A stretch of 64,000 nucleotides of DNA from Pseudomonadota bacterium (GTDB lineage Bacteria > Pseudomonadota > Gammaproteobacteria > Acidiferrobacterales > UBA6901): contig JAKASJ010000012.1 in NCBI GenBank assembly GCA_021819085.1, positions 1 through 64,000 on the forward strand. Reading direction: 5' to 3'. The notes under the pieces were generated by a model. It ran no database searches and was not told the origin of the DNA. It saw only the letters and a list, made by a program, of their open reading frames with translations. Shown here in pieces: positions 36,937 through 45,976 of this stretch (positions are counted from its first letter, which is position 1; every line of letters begins with the position of its first letter). The translations under genes were made by a program, and so were the position numbers.

Positions 36937-38502
36937 CAGCCTGTCGGACTTACGTCCCTTGAGCTGGTAAAATCCATCCACTCATTTTGCGGATGATGCC
37001 CATGGCTCGTTTCCTTCCGATAGACCGCGACAGCGTCTACCTCTTTCCGCCCTCCGTGCAAGACTGGCTGCCCGAGACCCACCTGGCGCGCTACATCGCC
37101 AACGTCATTGAAAGCCTCGACCTCTGCGCCATCGAACGCGCGTACGCCGGACGCGGCAGTGATGCCTACCACCCCGCCAGCCTGATGAGCCTGCTCATCT
37201 ACGGCTACGCCACCGGCGTCTTTTCCAGCCGCCGCATAGAGCTGGCCACCCACGACTCCATTGCCTTCCGCTACCTCGCCTGCAACCGTCATCCCGACCA
37301 CGACACGCTCGCCAGCTTCCGCCGTCGCTTCGGCGGTGAGTTCCAGACGCTCTTCGTGCAAGTCCTGCAGATCGCCCAGGCCAACCGGCTCAGTCAATTC
37401 GGCAGCATCAGCCTCGACGGCACCAAACTCCACGCCAACGCCAGCCGTCACAGCGCGCTCTCTTACGAACACGCGGGCAGAATCGAGACCCGGCTCAGGC
37501 AGGAAGTCCAGGAACTCCTGGCCCTGGCCGAATCCGCCGACCAGAGCGAATTACCCGAAGGGCTTTGCGTTCCCGCCGAGATCGCCCGCCGGGAAGACCA
37601 GCTCACCGCCATTGCAGCGGCCAAGGCCAAGATCGAAGCCCGTGCCAGGGAACGCTACGTGCGCGAGAAAGCCGAGTTCGATGCCAAACTGAAAGCGCGC
37701 GAAGAGAAAGCGGCGAAAACCGGCAGGAAACCTGGCGGCAAGCCGCCCGTGCCGCCGAGTGAAGCGCCGCGTGCGGAAGATCAAGCCAACCTCACCGACG
37801 ACGAGTCGCGCATCATGAAAGTGGCGGGTGGCGGTTTCGACCAGTGCTACAACGCCCAGGCGATCGTTGATACCGAAACCATGCTGGTGATGGTAACCGC
37901 CGTGGCCCAGGCGGCCAACGACAAACAACAGGTCGCGCCGATGCTCGACAAACTCAAGGTCTTGCCCGAAGGACTGAATGCCCCGGCCAGCCTCCTGGCC
38001 GATACCGGCTACTTCAGCGCGGACAACGTCGACACCTGCCACCAGGCAAAGGTCGAGCCGCTGATTGCAACGGGTCGTGAAGGCCATCACCATCACTGGC
38101 AGGAACGTTTCACCGAGCCGGCGGCGCTGGCGGCGAGTGCCAGCGCGGTCGATACGATGAAACATGCCCTCAAGACGCAGGCGGGCAGGAAGCACTACGC
38201 GCTGCGCAAGCAGACGGTGGAGCCGGTGTTCGGCATCATCAAGTCGGTGATGAAGTTCAGGCAGTTCATGCTGCGGGGTTTGGTCAACGTCAGCAACGAA
38301 TGGACGCTGGTGTGCCTCACGTGGAATTTGAAACGGCTGGCCGCATTGCATCCACAATCCGTCCAGCGAGCGTAAAGTCAGGCGAAAAAACGTGGAATGC
38401 GCCGAAATTCCAGATTGAGGAGCGAAAAGTGATTAAGAAGTGTGCAAATTTGAATCGGGATGGTCGATTCGCGCGGAGCACGGCTTCAAGTCCGACAGGC
38501 TG
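36937..38502 (+). mobile_element. IS1182-type insertion sequence
   Basis: The 1,566-bp element has terminal inverted repeats beginning CAGCCTGTCGGACTT at both ends and is flanked by a CTAG direct repeat (36933-36936 and 38503-38506). It carries one complete transposase gene. Intact ends and gene suggest a recent, possibly active insertion. Confidence 0.9.
37002..38375 (+). CDS. IS1182-family transposase
   Basis: The 457-aa protein has the DUF772 N-terminus (FLPIDRDSVYLFPPSVQDWL; HPASLMSLLIYGYATGVFSS) and a DDE catalytic region (SLDGTKLHANASRHS; DTGYFSADN; KQTVEPVFGIIKSVMKFRQF). A lysine/glutamate-rich coiled segment lies at about 195-245. No frameshift or stop is seen. Confidence 0.92.
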   Translation: MARFLPIDRDSVYLFPPSVQDWLPETHLARYIANVIESLDLCAIERAYAGRGSDAYHPASLMSLLIYGYATGVFSSRRIELATHDSIAFRYLACNRHPDHDTLASFRRRFGGEFQTLFVQVLQIAQANRLSQFGSISLDGTKLHANASRHSALSYEHAGRIETRLRQEVQELLALAESADQSELPEGLCVPAEIARREDQLTAIAAAKAKIEARARERYVREKAEFDAKLKAREEKAAKTGRKPGGKPPVPPSEAPRAEDQANLTDDESRIMKVAGGGFDQCYNAQAIVDTETMLVMVTAVAQAANDKQQVAPMLDKLKVLPEGLNAPASLLADTGYFSADNVDTCHQAKVEPLIATGREGHHHHWQERFTEPAALAASASAVDTMKHALKTQAGRKHYALRKQTVEPVFGIIKSVMKFRQFMLRGLVNVSNEWTLVCLTWNLKRLAALHPQSVQRA

Positions 38503-38682
38503 CTAGGCTGCATGCATCGCATGCCGCAGATTGGTAGCAGCCCGCGATGCGGATCGCTCTACGGGAACACACATACGGATCGAACAGGCGCTGGGTGGCA
38601 TGTGCCGGCGGAGCCGTCTTGGGGCCAACGCCCGATTTGGCTACCATAACGGCATCGCAACTTCGGATGATCACCTGAACCC

Positions 38683-39747
38683 ATGTCTGGTCTCGACTCC
38701 GGAATCGCCGACGCGGTGGTGGCGGCGCTGCTGTTCGGAACCAGCGTGCCGCTGGCAAAGCTGCTGGCCGGGGAAATCAGCCCGGTACTGCTGGCCGGCC
38801 TGCTCTATCTCGGCTCGGGAACGGCGCTGCTCGGCTTTCGCGCACTGCGCCGGCTGCTGTTCAACCGGGAGATCCGTCGCGAGGCCGGCATCACCCTTGC
38901 CGATCTGCCGACGCTGGCAGCGGCAATCACATCCGGCGGGATCATTGCGCCGGTGCTGTTCGTGATCGGACTGCGCTCGGCGAGCGGCGCCTCTGCATCG
39001 CTGCTGCTGAACTTCGAGAACGTGTTTACCGCACTTCTCGCATGGTTTGTGTTCAAGGAAAACTTCGATCGGCGCATCGCCCTCGGAATGGTTGCGATCG
39101 TGGTCGCCGGCGCATTGCTGGCCTGGCCTGCCTCCGACGCGAGGGGTGGCGGATCCTGGGGCATGCTCGCAGTCGTCGCGGCATGTCTGGCATGGGCGGT
39201 CGACAACAACCTGACACGCAAGATTTCAGCGCGCGACCCGGTGCAGATAGCGGCGGCCAAGGGACTGGTCGCGGGCACCGTCAACATCGGCATCGGTCTG
39301 TTCTTCAGCGGAACGCATCTGCATCCCGGCGGGATCGCTGGCGCCCTCGCCGTCGGAGCTGCCGGTTACGGGCTCAGTCTCATGCTGTATGTGCTTGCGC
39401 TGCGCCGGATCGGTGCGGCCCGCACTGGCGCATACTTCGCACTCGCACCCTTCGTCGGGGCTGCTGCGGCCATTGCGGTTCTGGGAGAATATCCGGGATC
39501 ACTGTTCTGGCCCGCGGCCAGCCTCATGGCGTTCGGGGTCTGGCTGCACCTGCACGAAAACCATGAGCATTTCCACCGGCATGACGCCACCACGCACGAC
39601 CATGGCCACAGGCACGACGAACACCATCAGCACACGCATGATTTTCCATGGGACGGGCGCGAACCGCACGCACACCCGCACTTTCATCCGCCGCTGTCGC
39701 ACAGCCATCAGCACTACCCGGATCTTCATCACCGGCACCGGCACTGA
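38683..39747 (+). CDS. DMT/EamA permease with histidine-rich tail
   Basis: The 354-aa protein has about ten membrane helices in two EamA repeats (about 5-140 and 150-285). It ends with ~65 residues containing over 20 histidines (for example HENHEHFHRHDATTHDHGH). Such tails bind Zn, Ni or Co and suggest a metal-related substrate or regulation, unlike the amino-acid efflux role of most EamA proteins. It follows the IS by about 180 bp. Confidence 0.82.
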   Translation: MSGLDSGIADAVVAALLFGTSVPLAKLLAGEISPVLLAGLLYLGSGTALLGFRALRRLLFNREIRREAGITLADLPTLAAAITSGGIIAPVLFVIGLRSASGASASLLLNFENVFTALLAWFVFKENFDRRIALGMVAIVVAGALLAWPASDARGGGSWGMLAVVAACLAWAVDNNLTRKISARDPVQIAAAKGLVAGTVNIGIGLFFSGTHLHPGGIAGALAVGAAGYGLSLMLYVLALRRIGAARTGAYFALAPFVGAAAAIAVLGEYPGSLFWPAASLMAFGVWLHLHENHEHFHRHDATTHDHGHRHDEHHQHTHDFPWDGREPHAHPHFHPPLSHSHQHYPDLHHRHRH

Positions 39748-40323
39748 CCGCAACGGCAGTCCGATCTCCTGGCCATGCCCTTCCCCCGCCGTGGGCGGCT
39801 GACACAGCGTTGTGACGCGCAGTGGCCGCGTGCCTCGCGGAGGTCACTGGCTCGCGGCGCGAAGCCGCATTGCAGAAACCAGCCCGCAATGTGCACGGCG
39901 TGGTGGTCGCTGGCGTCGGTCGGCCGCACCGGCCCGGTTCCACGAGCGGGACTCGAGATTCGCGATCAGGCGGTCACACAACGTCACCGGATTGCTTCTC
40001 GCCCGCGTACGGACCGGGCGAGGGTGCAGGATTCATTGAGCTATCGGACCGGCGATTTCCACGGGATTCAGAAGCGCCGGAGCAATCCGCTTGTGCGACA
40101 GCGGCCCCGATCGTCGCTACGCGGCATAACAGTTGAAAAACTATCAAGCACTCGTGCCCTGTTATACTGGCAACGACCTGATTTAACTAGCTATTCTTAG
40201 TACCGTTGATGAGCCTATATGGCCTGGGTTTACCCGGAAACCATGGCAAAACCATGGCAGAGAAGCCGGCGTTAATCCGCTATGGGCGCGTATCTCCGAA
40301 GAGCCCATCCCGGCTGTTTCCCC
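39748..40323. other. Intergenic region, no gene seen
   Basis: Frames here lack ribosome binding sites and known products. The right part is AT-richer (40130-40220). Confidence 0.4.
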
Positions 40324-40515
40324 AAGGAGAAGCTGCGCCTGTGGCTGGAACAGGAACTCACCAGCTGGTTCGAAGGCCGCCTGCTGCCAGTCTCGGCGCC
40401 AGTCGCGGATCGGTGGGGTCGGCTGCTGGCTGGAGCGAATAGGCCGGTACCCGCTATCGACAGCCTGCCAGCCGCGACCGCGATGCACCATGAACTCAGG
40501 CTTGTCACCTTGCGC
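40324..40515 (+). pseudogene. VapC PIN-domain toxin, C-terminal fragment
   Basis: The frame reads KLRLWLEQELTSWFEGRLLP, then VADRWGRLLAGANRPVPAID and SLPAATAMHHELRLVT, the C-terminal half of VapC/FitB toxins including the conserved aspartate of PAIDS. The N-terminal half with the first acidic residues is missing, and the end runs into a tRNA fragment. No antitoxin was seen. Confidence 0.65.
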
Positions 40516-40516
40516 A

Positions 40517-40567
40517 GGCTCCCCGACCTGGGCTCGAACCAGGGACCTGCGGATCAACAGCCCGCAG
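40517..40567 (-). tRNA. tRNA-Asn 3' fragment (anticodon GUU), truncated
   Basis: On the minus strand the anticodon arm GCGGG-CTGTTGA-TCCGC (anticodon GTT), the T arm CCTGG-TTCGAGC-CCAGG and the acceptor TCGGGGA-G-CC are intact. The D arm and 5' acceptor strand are not present upstream, so it cannot fold into a tRNA. It is probably an old integration scar. Confidence 0.6.
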
Positions 40568-40611
40568 GTCGACAATTCGACCGGATCCGCGCTGACCAGG
40601 GGCGGCAGAAT

Positions 40612-41034
40612 CTAGGGCAGCACGCCACTGCGGCGGTCCACGCCATCCCGGTTCTGCTTCAGCTGAATCCAGAATTCGGCACCGCTCAAGGCAAGCAGAA
40701 CGAACGTGACGAGCCACAGCAGCACATAGCCATGCACGGGGATTGGCAGCCCGCCATGCACAAGCCATGCAGTCAGCACGCCGCCGGTACAGATCTTGAT
40801 GCAGATCGCACCTCCGGAGCCGAGGCCGGGAATGCCGAAAATCCGCCGAAAGCGCTCGGCAAGAAGGGCCAGTCCCACCCCGGTGAGCACAGCGCCCAGG
40901 ACACTCGCGTAGAATGCCGTCCCCGGCGGTGCGATGCCGAGCGCGCCGATCAGGATGCGCGGGAAGAACATCAGCCCAATGCCGAAAATCATATGAACCG
41001 CCGCGTCAAAACTGAGTAGCATCGATGGCTTCAT
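40612..41034 (-). CDS. Small integral membrane protein
   Basis: The 140-aa protein has four membrane helices (about 8-28, 40-60, 72-92, 100-122). No family is recognised with confidence; the layout recalls small DoxX-like or DUF4345-like proteins. ATG 41034 (MKPSMLLSFDAAVHMIFGIG) is chosen; the frame runs further upstream without sense. Confidence 0.6.
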   Translation of the reverse strand: MKPSMLLSFDAAVHMIFGIGLMFFPRILIGALGIAPPGTAFYASVLGAVLTGVGLALLAERFRRIFGIPGLGSGGAICIKICTGGVLTAWLVHGGLPIPVHGYVLLWLVTFVLLALSGAEFWIQLKQNRDGVDRRSGVLP

Positions 41035-41580
41035 GGCTGTTCCGTCTGTCGGCGACTCCGCGTGCTGAAAGGGGCCGGTCTGCCGTTGTCTCGTTGACGT
41101 ACGTCTTTCCCAATATAGCGCCCCAGCCGGAAAAAGGTACATAAACCGGAGGAACCGGCGGCCCGGATCCGGTGAGCCGGGCCGGAACCGGTCATTTCGC
41201 GGACATCGGCAGCACCGGCTTCGAAGTCCCGACAGCGGGGGCGGACGCGGGAACCCCGCTTTGCTACGTGCTCTCGCCTGCCGCAGCACAGCCTCCTGCC
41301 CCCCGGGATCGCGACCGGCGGGTCGCCCTCTGCCATAATCAGAAGTATGTTGCATTCCCCCACGGTTTCCAGGAACTTCCCTGAAATTGATACACTTAAA
41401 AATCCTGCAGCGCCCATCGCGCCATCTTCAATTTCCATGATTCAAGGGTATAGTAGCGGCACCCGGCATGGATGTAATTGCGATTCCTTATCAGGACGGT
41501 CATCGCCGCGGCTTGGGAGATTCCCGTTCGGGTGGACCGTGTCCGAACCCGGACGTCCCCTGGGATAAAGAGAAGAAGAC
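41035..41580. other. Intergenic region between divergent genes
   Basis: No gene was seen. It must hold promoters for the membrane protein (minus) and the S41 protease (plus). TATAGT at about 41449 could be a -10 for the latter, without a clear -35. Confidence 0.35.
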
Positions 41581-42849
41581 ATGACTCCACGGCATTACTC
41601 ATATCGGCTGCGACTGGCTGTCGTGCTGTTCCTCACGTTCGTGGTCGGAATCGTGACCGGCGTTGCGGTCGACCGCCAGTCCGTGTCCGACATCGTCAGG
41701 GCGTGCTCAGTCCCCACCAAGGCGGTTCCGGACTTCCGGCTGATGGCCGAAGCGTGGAATACCATACAGCAGCACTACGTCGATCGCGCCGCGGTCATAC
41801 CGCGCCACATTGCCTATGGGGCCATCTCCGGCATGGTCAACTCCCTGGGCGATACCGGCCACAGCACATTCCTCACGCCAAGCATGGTGCGCGAGGAACG
41901 CGAATCCCTGCGGGGCCAGTTTGCGGGGATCGGCATCGAAGTGCAGATGAAGAAGCGGCAACTTCTGATCGTTGCTCCGATTGACGGCTCGCCTGCGCAA
42001 AGAGCGGGTCTTGAGGCCGGCGACATCATCCTCGAGGTGAATGGCCGAAGCATCGCCGGACAACCGATCAACAAGGTGGTCGGGGAAATCAAGGGACCAC
42101 CGGGAACACGCGTGTCGCTTACAATCCGCGATCCGAAAACCAAAAAGGTGCGCGAGTTTCACCTGGTGCGGGCGCATATCCGGCTGAGCAGCGTAACCTG
42201 GCATATGTTGCCCGGAACACGCATTGCACACGTGCGCATCGCGCTGTTCAGCAAGGGAACGGCGAAAGCGCTCGCCAAGGCGCTGGAAGCGGCGCAGGCG
42301 CAGGGCGCCAAGGCGGTCATACTCGACCTGCGAAACGATCCCGGCGGCCTGTTTGACGAGGCGATCGATACGGCAAGTCTGTTCCTCGAGCACGGTAATG
42401 TACTGCTCGAAAGAAACGTCCGCGGCCAGGTGCGCAATGTGCCGGTTCGGCACGGGACACCTAAATTCATGCTGCCGATGGAGGTGCTGGTCAACTCCGG
42501 AACGGCCAGCGCGGCGGAGATCGTTGCCGGCGCGCTGCGGGATGCCGGCCGGGCCAGGCTCATCGGGCAAACCACCTTCGGCACCGGAACGGTGCTGGAA
42601 TCCTATCCGCTTTCCGACGGCTCGGCGCTCGTGCTGGCGGTACAGGAATGGCTCACCCCGCACGGCCGCAGCTTCTGGCATCACGGCATCACGCCAAGCC
42701 AGGTCGTGGCGCTTCCGGCCGGTGTCAGTCCGTTGCAGCCGGATGCCGAACACGGAATGACCGCGCAGCAGCTGCAGCACAGCAGGGATACGCAGCTGCT
42801 GCGCGCGGTCAAACTATTGAGCGCGCACCAGCCCTCATTGCGCACCTGA
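41581..42849 (+). CDS. S41-family C-terminal processing peptidase
   Basis: The 422-aa protein has an N-terminal membrane anchor (about 8-30), a PDZ domain (about 100-185; GIGIEVQMKKRQLLIVAPID) and a protease domain (about 200-370). The nucleophilic serine region is GTASAAEIVAGAL. The catalytic lysine of CtpA (TFGKG) is replaced by threonine (TFGTG), so the Ser/Lys dyad is not standard. It probably cleaves envelope proteins or is a variant subfamily. A 74-bp gap separates it from the MFS gene. Confidence 0.88.
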   Translation: MTPRHYSYRLRLAVVLFLTFVVGIVTGVAVDRQSVSDIVRACSVPTKAVPDFRLMAEAWNTIQQHYVDRAAVIPRHIAYGAISGMVNSLGDTGHSTFLTPSMVREERESLRGQFAGIGIEVQMKKRQLLIVAPIDGSPAQRAGLEAGDIILEVNGRSIAGQPINKVVGEIKGPPGTRVSLTIRDPKTKKVREFHLVRAHIRLSSVTWHMLPGTRIAHVRIALFSKGTAKALAKALEAAQAQGAKAVILDLRNDPGGLFDEAIDTASLFLEHGNVLLERNVRGQVRNVPVRHGTPKFMLPMEVLVNSGTASAAEIVAGALRDAGRARLIGQTTFGTGTVLESYPLSDGSALVLAVQEWLTPHGRSFWHHGITPSQVVALPAGVSPLQPDAEHGMTAQQLQHSRDTQLLRAVKLLSAHQPSLRT

Positions 42850-42923
42850 TGCCGGATGCCGGCAGGCGCCTGGCGCGGCGCACGCCGGCACCTTCGCCTC
42901 GGCGGTTGTGGGGAAAAAACTAG

Positions 42924-44547
42924 GATGCCCACCTCGGTCTCTCAGGGCAGGGATAATTCGCTGTTCGCGCCTTTGCGCGAGCCGCTCTATCGCGCGCTGT
43001 GGATCGCAACGATCGCGTCGAACATCGGCACCTGGATGCAGGACGTCGGTGCAGCCTGGCTCATGACCTCGATCGCCCCTTCGCCGGCCACCATAGCGCT
43101 GGTGCGCACTGCAAGCAGCCTGCCGATTTTTCTGCTGGCGCTCCCGGCCGGCGCCCTGGCGGACGTCCTTGATCGCAGGCGGCTGTTGCTTGCCACCCAG
43201 TTCTGGATGCTCGCCGCGGCGGCGACCTTGGGCGCCCTTACGATAGCCGGACTGACAACGCCCGGCATTCTTCTGGCAATGACCTTTGCGCTCGGTCTGG
43301 GCAGTGCGCTCAACGCCCCCGCGTGGCAGGCGATCATCCCGGAGATCGTGCCGCAATCCGAAGTGACCAACGCGGTCTCGCTCAACAGCGCCGGCATGAA
43401 TCTGGCACGTGCCGTCGGGCCGGCGATCGGTGGCCTGCTCATCGCGGTTGCGGGCCCGGGCGTCACCTTTCTGTTCAATGCCATGTCTTTCGGGGGGGTC
43501 ATCGTCGTCCTGTACCGCTGGCGGCGTGCGCCGGAGACGAGTGTACTGCCGGCAGAAAGAGTGATGGGGGCAATTCGCGCCGGGCTGCGCTATGTGCGGC
43601 ATACTCCGCCGGTGCGCATTGTGCTCGGCCGTTTTGCCGCCTTCATTCTTTTCGGCAGCGCACTGTGGAGCCTGCTTCCGGCCATTGCGCGTTTCGAGTT
43701 CGGTCGCGGTCCGGGCGGCTACGGAATCATGCTGGCAGCATTTGGGATGGGCGCGGTCTCGACTGCGACGCTGCTGCCGCGGTTGCGGCAGCGGGTAAAC
43801 ATCGACGTGCTCCTCGCCATAGCTACCCTGGTGTTCGCCGCCGGGCTCGTGGCGCTCGCATGGGTACGGCTGTATGCGGTGGCTGATCTTGCGGTCTTCG
43901 CCTGCGGCGCAGCCTGGATTTCCCTGATCTCCACCTTCAACTCCAGAATCCAGGCGGTGGCGCCCTCCTGGGTGCGTGGACGAGCGCTCGCCGTCTCGAT
44001 TCTCGTATTCTTCGGAGGAATGTCGATCGGCAGCGCATTCTGGGGCTACGTCGCATCACTGTGGAGCATACCGGCAGCGCTAACCGCCGCGGCCGCCTGC
44101 ACCTGCCTCGGACTTCTGGCAACGCGGAATCTGCGTCTTCACGGTATGGAAAAGATCGATCTCACTCCGTCCTTTCACTGGCCCATGCCACAACCGGTCA
44201 ACGAGCCGCAACCGGAACATGGTCCGGTTGTCGTGACCGTGGAATACCGGGTCGATCCGGCCCGGAAGACCGAGTTTCTGGGCGCGATGCAGCCGGTACG
44301 GCGCATACGCATGCGCGACGGTGCCATCAGCTGGGCCGTGCTGAGCGATGTCGCCGACCCAGCCCGCTATACCGAAGTGTTCGTCGTCGAGTCGTGGCTG
44401 GAGCATTTGCGCCAGCATGCGCGGGTAACCAGATCCGACCGGCATATCCTCGACCATGCGCGTTCGTTCCACATCGGTTCCCCGCCGCCAGTCGTCACGC
44501 ACTTTCTGGTCGAGCCGCCAACAGGCGCAAAAGACAGCGCACACTGA
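42924..44547 (+). CDS. MFS exporter with C-terminal ABM-like domain
   Basis: The 540-aa protein has twelve predicted membrane helices (about 15-405; ASNIGTWMQDVGAAWLMTSI, then ALADVLDRRRLL as the MFS loop) of the EntS-like MFS_3 type, and a ~100-residue cytosolic C-terminus resembling an antibiotic-biosynthesis-monooxygenase fold (VVVTVEYRVDPARKTEFLGA). Substrate unknown. ATG 42924 begins MPTSVSQGRDNSLFAPLREP. Confidence 0.85.
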
Positions 44548-44568
44548 ATGAAGCGGGCCAGCCCGCGG

Positions 44569-44808
44569 TCAGTGCCGCTTGCGGATGTAATAATAAAGCA
44601 CGCCCGTGCGCTCCTCCTGGGCGAGGAGTTCATTGCCGGTGCGCCGGCACCACAGCGGTATGTCCATGCGCGAACCGATGTCGGTAGCGACCAGTTCAAC
44701 GATTTCGCCCGCCTTCATCCGGCGCGCGGCACGCGTCACTTCCAATATGGGCGTGGGACAGCACGTCCCGCTTGTGTCCACGGTAAAATCCGCCTTGATT
44801 TCGCTCAT
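44569..44808 (-). CDS. TusA-family sulfur carrier
   Basis: The 79-aa protein has the CPxP motif in [20 protein letters not shown], where the cysteine carries persulfide sulfur. It may serve tRNA thiolation or sulfur oxidation; in sulfur oxidisers TusA often works with rhodanese and DsrE. It lies downstream of a small glycine-rich protein gene, separated by a tandem repeat tract. Confidence 0.88.
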   Translation of the reverse strand: MSEIKADFTVDTSGTCCPTPILEVTRAARRMKAGEIVELVATDIGSRMDIPLWCRRTGNELLAQEERTGVLYYYIRKRH

Positions 44809-44915
44809 CGCGGTAACCCTCCCGGTTCGCGTCGGTACGGAACCGCACAAACATGACCAGCATGGATGGCAATGCGGACCCGATCCCGCGGCAGAGGTCA
44901 GGGCAGGCGGGGCGG

Positions 44916-45003
44916 CCGCATGGACCGCATGGACCGCATGGACCGCATGGACCGCATGGACCGCATGGACCGCATGGACCGCATGGACCGCATGGACCGC
45001 ATG
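44916..45003. repeat. 9-bp tandem repeat (VNTR)
   Basis: Nine perfect copies of CCGCATGGA run from 44916 to 44996, then a partial copy to 45003. The tract lies between the glycine-rich gene and tusA, both on the minus strand, in a non-coding gap. All frames through it stay open because the unit is 9 bp, which produces spurious repeat proteins. Confidence 0.97.
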
Positions 45004-45047
45004 CGCCAGCCCGGAACGTCGGCACGCGACAACCTGCCACGCCGGAC

Positions 45048-45209
45048 TTAGCCGAGATAACCCCTGATGAATCGACGCACCGCGATTGCACCGATTGCGG
45101 CCCCGATGCTGCCGACCACAAAGCCCGTAACCAGTCCCTCAAAGTTGCCCAGCCAGCCGCCCAGCCAGCCGCCGGCAAGTGCTCCGGAAAATTCCAGGAA
45201 TCGATGCAT
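45048..45209 (-). CDS. Small glycine-zipper membrane protein
   Basis: The 53-aa product reads [53 protein letters not shown]. Repeated Gly-x3-Gly steps and two hydrophobic stretches suggest a small membrane or pore-like protein. Function is unknown. Confidence 0.6.
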   Translation of the reverse strand: MHRFLEFSGALAGGWLGGWLGNFEGLVTGFVVGSIGAAIGAIAVRRFIRGYLG

Positions 45210-45250
45210 TGGTCAAGAAAAATCCCCGTTCGCTATCGATAAGTTATAGC

Positions 45251-45976
45251 CTAAGATTGCGAACACGCGGATTCCCAGGCATGCGGCTCCAGCAGTGCGT
45301 TTACGCCTGCGGCCGGGCGTATTGCACCGATCGGCAGGTTCGCCCCGGCGCGCCAGGCAGTGAGCGCCGCACGCTTCGCCTCGCCGGTGACGAGGACCAT
45401 GACCTCGCGCGCCTCACTCAGACGCCGGGCACTCAGGGATACCCGCTCGGACGGTGGCTTGGGCGCCCGCACCACGGCCAAGACCGCCGGCGCCCCGGGG
45501 TGTGCGCCCCACTCGGCGCCCGGGAACAGACTTGCCGTGTGGCCATCCTCCCCCAGTCCGAGCAGCACCAGATCGAAGACGTCGATGCCCGAAAGCGTTG
45601 CAGCGTAAGTCTGCGCCGCCGCAGTCACGCCCTGTTCGCACCTGATCGCGTAAATCTGGGACGCCGGTATGGGAACATGACTTAACCAGGCAGCAGACGC
45701 CATGGTGCTGTTTCGATCGGGATGATCACCGGGCAGGCAGCGCTCGTCGCCAAAGTAGACATGCCACGCGTTCCAGTGCGCATCGATCGCAGTCAGCCGC
45801 GTGTAAAGCGGACGCGGGGTGCCGCCTCCGGCAAGCACAATCCGAAACACTCCGCGCTCGGACGTGGCTTCCCCCGCAATGCGCTCGATGGCACACGCTG
45901 CACGCTCGTACAGGGCTTGCGCATCCGGATAGAGATGCCAACGCACGATCTGCCGCTGCGCGGCCGCAGAATTCAT
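45251..45976 (-). CDS. pgl: 6-phosphogluconolactonase
   Basis: The 241-aa enzyme of the oxidative pentose-phosphate pathway shows VLAGGGTPRPLYTRL near 45, YFGDERCLPGDHPDRNST near 75 and LLGLGEDGHTASLFPG near 140. No zwf or gnd is next to it here. Confidence 0.93.
   Translation of the reverse strand: MNSAAAQRQIVRWHLYPDAQALYERAACAIERIAGEATSERGVFRIVLAGGGTPRPLYTRLTAIDAHWNAWHVYFGDERCLPGDHPDRNSTMASAAWLSHVPIPASQIYAIRCEQGVTAAAQTYAATLSGIDVFDLVLLGLGEDGHTASLFPGAEWGAHPGAPAVLAVVRAPKPPSERVSLSARRLSEAREVMVLVTGEAKRAALTAWRAGANLPIGAIRPAAGVNALLEPHAWESACSQS

Noticed and set aside
40484-40620. A complete tRNA-Asn gene
   Set aside because: The anticodon and T arms are good, but the D arm and the 5' acceptor strand cannot be found upstream.
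44696-45178. Collagen-like GPC-repeat protein on the minus strand (and MDR- or HGP-repeat proteins on the plus strand)
   Set aside because: They arise because a 9-bp tandem repeat keeps every frame open. None has a ribosome binding site, and the real small gene at 45048-45209 lies in another frame.
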